Assembly: GCA_018240435.1 (NCBI GenBank)
Contig: JAFEFT010000005.1
Span: forward strand, 1 to 64,000
Reading direction: 5' to 3'
Length of the DNA: 64,000 bases
DNA from: Pseudomonadota bacterium
Lineage (GTDB): Bacteria; Pseudomonadota; Gammaproteobacteria; Xanthomonadales; Xanthomonadaceae
The notes beneath the pieces were generated by a model. That model had not been told where the DNA came from and made no database searches. It worked only from the letters and a program-made list of their open reading frames with translations. Every line of letters starts with the position of its first letter. The first letter of the stretch is position 1. Of this stretch, positions 58,384-64,000 are shown piece by piece. Made by a program: the position numbers and the translations under genes.

Positions 58384-58629
58384 CAAAGCGACGAGGGCAC
58401 GCAGGCGCTCGACGCGATCGCCGAGGAAGGCCGGTTGGCGGTGGCGCCGGAGTTTGCCGCCGCGGTCTACGACCTGCTGGTCCCCGGCACGGTGCTGGTG
58501 GTCACCGACGAGCCGATCCGCGCCGATGCCGGCGAGAAGGTGACGATCTTGCGTGGCGATGCGGCGCCGTCGCGGTCGCCATCCGTCGGCAGCCCGTCCG
58601 CCGGTGACGCGGATCGGCGCCGGCCTTGA
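58384..58629 (+). pseudogene. Fragment resembling the C terminus of an L,D-transpeptidase
   Basis: In one frame the sequence reads ALDAIAEEGRLAVAPEFAAA, then VYDLLVPGTVLVVTDEPI, similar to the tail that follows the YkuD domain in xanthomonad L,D-transpeptidases. No ATG precedes it in frame before a stop at 58333-58335, which lies within the FNR box, and the catalytic domain is missing. A second open frame starting at ATG 58379 gives an Arg/Ser-rich, implausible product. I read this as a 5'-truncated gene; family assignment is tentative. Confidence 0.4.
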
Positions 58630-58639
58630 TCCACGTCAA
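58626..58639. promoter_or_regulatory. FNR/Anr box upstream of the PilU-like ATPase gene
   Basis: TTGATCCACGTCAA is a fully matching box centred 60 bp before ATG 58693. The predicted start site near 58674 leaves a 19-nt leader containing GGAG, a normal arrangement for an FNR-activated gene. Confidence 0.8.
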
Positions 58640-58692
58640 CATCGCCATCGCCGCTGGGTCCAGGCTGGTCGCACCGGTTGCGGAGCACAGCC

Positions 58693-59862
58693 ATGGACCT
58701 CGACGTGCTGCTGACGATGATGGCGACGCGCAAGGCGTCGGATCTGTTCCTCGGTGTCGGCGCGCCACCGGCGCTGAAGATCGACGGCGTGCTCCAGATG
58801 CTGGAGATGCCGGCGCTGGAGTCGGCCACGGTCGCCGCCATCGCGCGCGGCATGATGGACGACGGTCAGCGGCGCACCTTCGCCGACAACCACGAGATGA
58901 ATCTCACCCTCGCGCGCGAGCAACTCGGGCGATTCCGCGTCAACGTCTATCGCCAGCGCGGCGAGGTCGGCATCGCCATCCGCTTCGTGCCGGCGCGCAT
59001 CCCGGGCATCGACGAGCTGCATCTGCCGATCGGCTTGCACGATCTGATCATGCAGCCGCGCGGGCTGATCCTCGTGGTCGGCGCCGCCGGCTGTGGCAAA
59101 TCGACGACGCTGGCGGCGATGCTCGATCATCGTAACGAGCATCATCACGGCCACATCCTGTCGGTGGAAGATCCGATCGAGTTCCTGCATGCGCACAAGC
59201 GCTCGCTGGTCGACCAGCGCGAGATCGGCATCGACACCATCTCCTGGGGCGAGGCGATGCGCAACGCGATGCGGCAATCGCCGGACGTGATCATGGTCGG
59301 CGAGATCCGCGATCGGGTGACGATGGAGCAGGCGATGGTCTACGCCCAGACCGGCCAGTTGTGTCTGGCCACCTTGCACGCCAACAACGCCAGCCAGTGC
59401 ATCGACCGCATCATCAGTTTCTTCCCCGATTCGGCGCACGCGCAGGTGTTGCTGGATCTTTCGCTCAACCTCAAGGCGGTGATCTCGCAACGGCTGCTGC
59501 GTCGGGTCGACGGCAAGGGCAGGGTGCCGGCGGTCGAATTGCTGCTGCAGACCAGCTTCGTCTCCGACCTGATTCGCGCCGGTCAGATCGAGCAACTGCG
59601 CGACGCGATGAAGCAGGGTGTCAGCCACGGCATGACCACCTTCGAAGAATCGCTGCTGCGGCTGGTCGAGGCCGGGCTGGTCGATTGGGAACAGGCGCTC
59701 GCCAACGCCGATTCGCGCTCCGATCTGGCGCTGCGGCGACGGCTGTCCGAGCCGGTGGATCTGGCGCCGAGGGACGACGACCCGAGGTTGTCGTCGAACG
59801 CGTCGGTCGACGATGCCAGCGGCACCTGGGTCGATGGTCGCACGCACGCACCGCAGCGCTGA
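58693..59862 (+). CDS. PilT/PilU-family pilus retraction ATPase (PilU-like)
   Basis: A 389-aa traffic ATPase. Walker A is GAAGCGKST (130-138), the Asp box is VEDPIEFLH, Walker B is SPDVIMVGEIRD, and the His box is LATLHANNASQ. RIISFFP, LDLSLNLKAVISQRL and the late ADSRSDL segment are features of PilU rather than PilT. The C-terminal 40 residues are a polar extension. No pil genes are near; the pilT-pilU pair of this organism presumably lies elsewhere, so this would be an extra paralogue. It follows a perfect FNR box, and gene fragments lie on both sides. Confidence 0.88.
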   Translation: MDLDVLLTMMATRKASDLFLGVGAPPALKIDGVLQMLEMPALESATVAAIARGMMDDGQRRTFADNHEMNLTLAREQLGRFRVNVYRQRGEVGIAIRFVPARIPGIDELHLPIGLHDLIMQPRGLILVVGAAGCGKSTTLAAMLDHRNEHHHGHILSVEDPIEFLHAHKRSLVDQREIGIDTISWGEAMRNAMRQSPDVIMVGEIRDRVTMEQAMVYAQTGQLCLATLHANNASQCIDRIISFFPDSAHAQVLLDLSLNLKAVISQRLLRRVDGKGRVPAVELLLQTSFVSDLIRAGQIEQLRDAMKQGVSHGMTTFEESLLRLVEAGLVDWEQALANADSRSDLALRRRLSEPVDLAPRDDDPRLSSNASVDDASGTWVDGRTHAPQR

Positions 59863-59992
59863 AAGGCGCTGCCGTCGCGTCCGCAACGGCGCCGGCGACA
59901 CCGGCAGACGCCGTCGGCGAAGTCTGCTAACGTCGTGGGCCGATGCCTGACCGCAGCCGCCTGCGCCTGAGTCGATTCGCCTTGCTGCTAGC

Positions 59993-60211
59993 GACGGGCA
60001 TGGCGCCGCCTATGTCGACCCGCTGCTGGCCGGCAAGCAGGGCCGGCTCGGCCGCAGTTGGGGCTGCCCGGCACTGCGCCCCGAGGTCGCCCCGGCGGTG
60101 ATCGACAGCCTGCGTAACGGCCAGATGATCTTCGCCTATTACCCCGACAGCCAATGGCTGGCACATTCACCGTTCATCGACTGCAAAGGCCGACGCGTCG
60201 CCGGCCGCTGA
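59993..60211 (+). pseudogene. Remnant of a YkuD_2-type murein L,D-transpeptidase
   Basis: The frame reads DGHGAAYVDPLLAGKQGRLG, then RSWGCPALRPEVAPAVIDSL, then FAYYPDSQWLAHSPF. This is the C-terminal catalytic half of the YkuD_2 family, including the HG and SxGC active-site motifs. No coding sequence of that family or start codon is seen upstream; the frame begins abruptly after the PilU-like gene. It is a 5'-truncated remnant of about 72 residues. Confidence 0.65.
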
Positions 60212-60833
60212 TCGTCTTGCGAACGTCGCCATTGATCCAGAGCGGTGACCGTGGCGACCGCGTGGGCGACAGCCGAACGCAGGGAGCGATGGACGCCCCG
60301 GACGCGCCCGGCGGGCGTCTTCGACGACAGCCTGCCGCGATGGCCGTATTGGAAATTACATAATATCCATTATGCGAAGTGACTCGGCTTTCAGCAGCGG
60401 GCTTCCCGCGGGGCTGCTGGCCACCCTCCGCAACCGCAACGCTCCGTTTCCAGTCGCCTCCGGGCACAGTGCCTGAAAGTTCCACCTGCATCCGCACCCG
60501 CTGCCGGAAACATCCGGGCGCCGTCCCCGGAACAATCCGCGTTGACGCGCTGCTGGCCAGACGCGCAGAACATCATTCGAAGGCAATTGTGACACCGCGG
60601 CCGTCGATGCGCTTTCGGGCTTGACCGACCGACGCATCGCCCGCGCTCGTGTTGCGATGCGCAGAACTCGCCTGGCATCTCCGCTTCCGCGAACGCACAA
60701 CCATGGGCGCGCGTACTCAGCATCCACTGTTGCCGGAAGACCCCATGGCTGGCGCTCTCGGCCTCTCACTGGATAGACTGCCCTGCACGCTCCAGGGCGG
60801 GCGTGCACATCATCGGCATCGGTCGGGAGCCGA
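60212..60833. other. 622-bp intergenic stretch without a convincing gene
   Basis: Several short open frames exist on both strands, all Arg/Pro/Ala-rich with no recognisable family or ribosome-binding site. A compact AT-rich palindrome lies at 60359-60374. GGGAG ahead of position 60834 belongs to the EAL gene. I see nothing else. Confidence 0.5.
60359..60374. repeat. AT-rich palindrome CATAAT-ATCC-ATTATG
   Basis: A perfect 6-bp inverted repeat around ATCC, in an AT-rich patch (AAATTACATAATATCCATTA) that stands out in a GC-rich region. It could be an operator or the scar of an insertion; neither can be decided. Confidence 0.4.
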
Positions 60834-62264
60834 ATGAAGCGCAGTCATGCGATAGCGACGGCCATTCTCGCCGGGCTCGGTGCCGTCGTCGTGCCGATTC
60901 TGGCAGCGCTGTACCTCACCCACCGACAGAGCCTTCAGGAGGAAACCCGGCAGGCTCTGACCATTGCGCAAGAAGTGCGGCGCCGGGCGGACGAGGCCGG
61001 CAGCCAGTCCACGGATGCCGTCGACCAGGTGCTGGCGGCGCACGATCCCGAACCCTGTTCCGATGCGAACATCGCGATCATGCGCCGCATCGACATGGGC
61101 GCGAGCTACATTCAGTTCATCGGCCATGTCGAGGGCGATCGCCTGGTCTGTTCGTCGATCGGTCGGCACGAACCGGGCATTGCCATCGGGCCGCCGACCT
61201 ATGTCAGCTCCTTGGGCAATCGTGTCCGACCGTCGGTGGAATTGGCGATTGCACCCGGTACCCGGTTCTTCATCGCCGAGAAACGGGGTTATGTCGCCAT
61301 CATGCATCGCGACCTGGCGATCGACGTGTTCACCGACAACCGAGAGGTCTCGCTGGGACTGTTCGCGATCAGTGCGGGCAAGCCGATGATCGCGCGCGGG
61401 CATTTCGATCCGGCCTGGACAAAGGCCTTGCGGGGACGAAAGGACGTCACCTTCTTCGACGGCGCCTACGTCGTGGCCATCGCCCCTTCGAAGCGATACG
61501 ACTATGCGGCCTTTGCCGCCACGCCGGTGTCCTACCTGCGGGCGCGCGATCGCGAAGCCGCTCTGCTGATGGTGCCGGTTGGCGCCGGCGTCGGACTGCT
61601 CTTGCTGCTGTCTCTCGGCGCCCTCGCGCGTCGTCGCTTGTCGCTGCGCCATGAACTGCACACGGCTCTGCGCCACCACGAATTGTTGCTGCACTACCAG
61701 CCGATCGTCGCCCTCGACACCGGCCAGTGCGTCGGCGCAGAGGCGCTGATCCGCTGGCGCCGACCGGACGGCCGCTTCGTTCGCCCCGACCTGTTCATTC
61801 CGGTCGCGGAAGAATCCGGGTTGATCCGTCTGGTCACCGCCCGCGTGATCGAACTTTTGCGCCAGGATGCGCCGGCGGTACTGGAACGGTTCCCGGGTTT
61901 CCGGTTCAGCCTCAACCTGTCCGCAGCCGACCTGCATTCGGATGCCATCGTCGCGACCCTGCGCGGGCTCGCGACGGCACCTGGCTTCACGCCGCGTAAT
62001 CTGCACGTCGAGATCACCGAGCGTTGTTTCATCGACCTCGAGCGCGCCAAGGCCAATGTCCGGACCATTCGCGATCTCGGCATCGAGGTGGCCATCGACG
62101 ATTTCGGGACGGGTTTTTGCAGCCTGTCCTACCTGCACACGTTCCAGGTCGACTACCTCAAGATCGACAAGTCCTTCGTCGAAACCATGGACACCGGTGC
62201 TGCGTCCAGCCAGGTGGCCACCCACATGGGGTCACTTCAGAAAACGGAAAATAAAGCACGTTAA
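60834..62264 (+). pseudogene. CSS-motif EAL phosphodiesterase, truncated by a Tn3-family end
   Basis: A c-di-GMP phosphodiesterase of the CSS-EAL class. An N-terminal helix (TAILAGLGAVVVPILAALYL) precedes a periplasmic domain with the redox-sensitive CSS motif (RLVCSSIGRHE) and a partner Cys (EPCSDAN), then a second helix near residue 245 and an EAL domain: GAEALIRW, FSLNLSAADL, HVEITERCF, AIDDFGTG and DYLKIDKSF. The native sequence stops at position 62227; the last 11 residues (GSLQKTENKAR) are encoded by the transposon inverted repeat. The final catalytic Glu and Gln loops of EAL are lost, so activity is doubtful. Confidence 0.85.
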
Positions 62265-62265
62265 G
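62228..62265. repeat. 38-bp terminal inverted repeat of a Tn3-family transposon
   Basis: The sequence starts GGGGTCACTTCAGAAAACGG and ends GCACGTTAAG. It matches the Tn21/Tn5393-type 38-bp end at nearly all positions, differing in the TCACT and GTTAAG parts. The transposase stop codon lies inside it, as in intact Tn3-family elements. The other end is not in the window. Confidence 0.88.
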
Positions 62266-62893
62266 CCGGTTGCAGCGGTCGTAGCGGCCTGAACTTGCCC
62301 GCGCCGATGTTGGCGCTGCTGCACCAGAGGTAATCGCCGGTCAAGTTGATGTGCTCCCAGCCGAGCGGCGACAGGTACTGCAACAGCGCGGCATCAACGG
62401 CGTGGCCGTGGCCACGCAAGGCATTCGCGGCCCGCTCCAGGTAGACGGTATTCCACAGCACGATGGCCGCCGTCACCAGGTTGAGGCCGCTGGCCCGGTA
62501 ACGCTGCTGCTCGAAACTGCGGTCGCGGATTTCGCCCAGTCGGTTGAAGAACACGGCGCGGGCCAGCGCGTTTCGGGCTTCACCCTTGTTCAGCCCGGCA
62601 TGCACGCGGCGGCGCAGTTCCACACTTTGCAGCCAGTCCAGGATGAACAGCGTGCGCTCGATGCGCCCCAGCTCACGCAGGGCGATAGCCAGGCCGTTCT
62701 GGCGCGGATAGCTGCCGAGTTTGCGCAGCATCAGCGAGGCCGTCACCGTGCCCTGCTTGATCGAGGTGGCCAGCCGCAGGATTTCGTCCCAATGGGCGCG
62801 GACGTGCTTGATGTTGAGCGTGCCGCCTATCATCGGTTTCAGCGCGTCATAGGCGGCATCCCCCTTCGGGATGTAGAGCTTGGTGTCGCCAAG
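62261..62893 (-). pseudogene. tnpA: Tn3-family transposase TnpA, C-terminal part
   Basis: About 210 C-terminal residues of a Tn3-family transposase: [98 protein letters not shown], and [20 protein letters not shown] near the end. A full TnpA is about 990 residues, so over three quarters is missing. The frame stays open further upstream (to about 63061), but that sequence has no transposase similarity. The protein cannot be active. Confidence 0.85.
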
Positions 62894-63176
62894 GTGGCCA
62901 AGTTTGACCAACGCCCAAAAATAGAAAGTTACGGAATTTCGCCGGGGCTGCCTATCCCCTTCCGCTCTCCGGTCCGAATGCCGCAAGACAGCCGCATCTA
63001 GCCGTCTGCTCGGCTTTGATCGCGACCTTCGGCCTGGCGCCTGGAAGCTGGCTGACCGCAACGTTTTTCGCGCGACCTATTTGTCTGGCGGGATCTCTTT
63101 TCGTTCCGAACCAGTGGTTGGCTCTGTCAGCAGCTTTGCGCGCTCGAGTTCCTGGTAGAACGCGATCGTCGCGCCG
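62894..63176. other. Unassigned sequence between the tnpA remnant and the next gene
   Basis: About 280 bp with lower coding quality on both strands and locally AT-richer text (AAAAATAGAAAGTTACGGAA). It contains the rearrangement junction of the transposon. I see no gene, inverted repeat or RNA here. Confidence 0.4.
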
Positions 63177-63788
63177 CTAGGCTTGCGGTGCAACGGTCAC
63201 ACCGGCGTCCTCCAACACACGGCGGATGGCATCCAAGTCGTCGACCTGCAGCGCCATGAGGATGGCGTTCTTGCTGGCCAGCAAGCCCGGATGCTTGATG
63301 ACGAGGTGGTGCAGTGCCACCAGACGCTGCAGCCGTTGGGCTCGGCGGCCGCTCAACGCGATCGGATACAGGTCTTCCAGGCAACACCCTTCGGATAGAT
63401 CCAGAAACTGGGTCAGTAAGTCGGACGGAACGCCCAGGGCGGCCACAGCCCCTTGGCCTTGTTCCAGTAGGTTGAACAGCACCGCATGCTCGATCGGATT
63501 CGGTTCGGCAATCTGCGCAGGGCCGGGCTGGTAGGGTCCGGGCTCCGCCGATACCGGCATGGCTGCCACTTCAGGCAGGAGTTGGTCGATCTCCGCATCG
63601 ATGGCGGCGACGTCGCCGCCGTCCGGACCGAACGTCGGCCGCCACGTGAGCGAGCCTGATCGCTCAGCCAATACGTGGCCAGACCGCGACGCGCGCAGGA
63701 GCCACTGCATTTCGTGGTCGTGATCGTGTTCGGGAAGGAAGGCCTCGAATAGGATGTCGCCTTCCGTGCACTCACGCCATTTGATCAT
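63177..63788 (-). CDS. Uncharacterised acidic protein (203 aa)
   Basis: I do not recognise this protein. ATG 63788 gives MIKWRECTEGDILFEAFLPE; a stop precedes no obvious better start. The sequence is acidic and soluble. Its C-terminal half is helical (VLFNLLEQGQGAVAALGVPS, RAQRLQRLVALHHLVIKHPG, NAILMALQVDDLDAIRRVLEDAG), the last part ankyrin-like. Being next to a Tn3-family remnant suggests accessory DNA. A second open frame ends 13 bp upstream on the same strand, so the two may form an operon. Confidence 0.55.
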   Translation of the reverse strand: MIKWRECTEGDILFEAFLPEHDHDHEMQWLLRASRSGHVLAERSGSLTWRPTFGPDGGDVAAIDAEIDQLLPEVAAMPVSAEPGPYQPGPAQIAEPNPIEHAVLFNLLEQGQGAVAALGVPSDLLTQFLDLSEGCCLEDLYPIALSGRRAQRLQRLVALHHLVIKHPGLLASKNAILMALQVDDLDAIRRVLEDAGVTVAPQA

Positions 63789-63801
63789 CGATCGAGGACC
63801 T

Positions 63802-64000
63802 TCAGGACGTGTGTTCGGCGTGGCGGGCGTGCTCAAGAGGACCCATGCCAATCGGACTGGTCCAGTAGCTTTCGCCGAGCCGGCTGGCCAGCAGGAAGGC
63901 GCCGGCGAACGTGCTGACTGGTTGGGTGTGATGACGGTGAAAGGTCGGGATCGTCGACCCCGAGCGCACATCGCGATCGAGTGCGGAAGCCAACGTCCGC
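63802..64000 (-). CDS. C-terminal end of an unrecognised protein (cut by window edge)
   Basis: An open frame runs from the right edge to a stop at 63802, giving 65 residues including RSGSTIPTFHRHHTQPVSTF and GAFLLASRLGESYWTSPIGM. It looks like natural protein rather than shadow, but no family is recognised and the start lies outside the window. It ends 13 bp before the 203-aa gene on the same strand. Confidence 0.4.
   Translation of the reverse strand, partial: RTLASALDRDVRSGSTIPTFHRHHTQPVSTFAGAFLLASRLGESYWTSPIGMGPLEHARHAEHTS

Larger units (their letters stand above)
62228..62893. mobile_element. Truncated Tn3-family transposon end
   Basis: Recognisable transposon DNA comprises the 38-bp inverted repeat and the 3' part of tnpA. 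It is inserted in the EAL gene. The inner boundary near 62893 is where transposase similarity stops, so the element has been deleted or rearranged internally. Whether the unrecognised genes to the right belong to it is unknown. Confidence 0.8.

Noticed and set aside
58379-58543. ATG 58379 frame placed exactly at the predicted start site of an FNR box
   Set aside because: The product is Arg/Ser/Pro-rich and implausible, while another frame shows L,D-transpeptidase-like similarity; the start-site coincidence is probably chance and the box fits the SDR gene better.
60649-60837. Short plus-strand frame before the EAL gene
   Set aside because: No ribosome-binding site, no similarity, His/Arg-rich; overlaps the EAL start region.

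Overview
The window is GC-rich DNA that is almost fully coding. It looks like the chromosome of a gammaproteobacterium of the Xanthomonadales type (Lysobacteraceae/Rhodanobacteraceae). Support for this comes from the ppsA/ppsR divergon, a yqiB-like DUF1249 gene, separate nuoC and nuoD genes, an aidB-type dehydrogenase, several small secreted or acidic proteins of a kind I associate with xanthomonads, and frequent GTG/TTG starts. This is a judgement from gene content; no database search was run.

Layout. 0-5.3 kb: PEP synthase (cut by the left edge), its regulatory kinase/phosphorylase, and a prpF-prpD methylcitrate-cycle pair. 5.4-17 kb: an OmpA-like porin, housekeeping enzymes (pseudouridine synthase, accA, aidB), a rhomboid protease and several uncharacterised proteins, with a 14-bp tandem repeat behind aidB. 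17.1-32.5 kb: a complete 14-gene nuo operon (complex I) with a Fur-like palindrome upstream and three different palindromic repeats in the D/E, F/G and K/L gaps. 32.5-37.5 kb: a minus-strand signalling block made of a response regulator, a hybrid PAS-GAF histidine kinase, a small Nif11-like acidic peptide and a TPR-GGDEF protein.

37.6-59.9 kb is an oxygen-limitation island. It holds ccoNOQP (cbb3 oxidase) and its assembly genes ccoG, fixH, ccoI and ccoS, a DsbD_2-type membrane protein, a GspE/PilB-like ATPase, oxygen-independent hemN, and an FNR/Anr regulator with all four iron-sulfur cysteines. It continues with nnrS-sirB2, a TyrDC-like decarboxylase, a Cds1-like cysteine desulfhydrase, an HMA-like Cys-tail protein, azurin, an SDR dehydrogenase and a PilU-like ATPase. 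Seven FNR-type palindromes (TTGAY-N4-RTCAA, two of them with one mismatch) lie in front of these units, so the local regulator probably controls the island. In two cases (hemN, nnrS) the start codon falls where an FNR class II promoter would begin transcription, which suggests leaderless mRNAs.

The island also holds decayed DNA: two toxin-antitoxin pairs whose toxins are both broken (an in-frame TAA in a RelE/HigB-like toxin, and a 5'-truncated BrnT) and two fragments of L,D-transpeptidase-like genes around the PilU gene. 60.8-64 kb: a CSS-EAL phosphodiesterase gene is cut by the 38-bp end of a Tn3-family transposon, followed by a 5'-truncated transposase and unrecognised accessory genes.

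Most unusual: two secretion/pilus traffic ATPases placed under FNR-type control away from any pilus or secretion genes, and a tightly coupled FNR-headed operon joining nitric oxide response, two PLP enzymes and a Cys-rich metal-binding-like protein.
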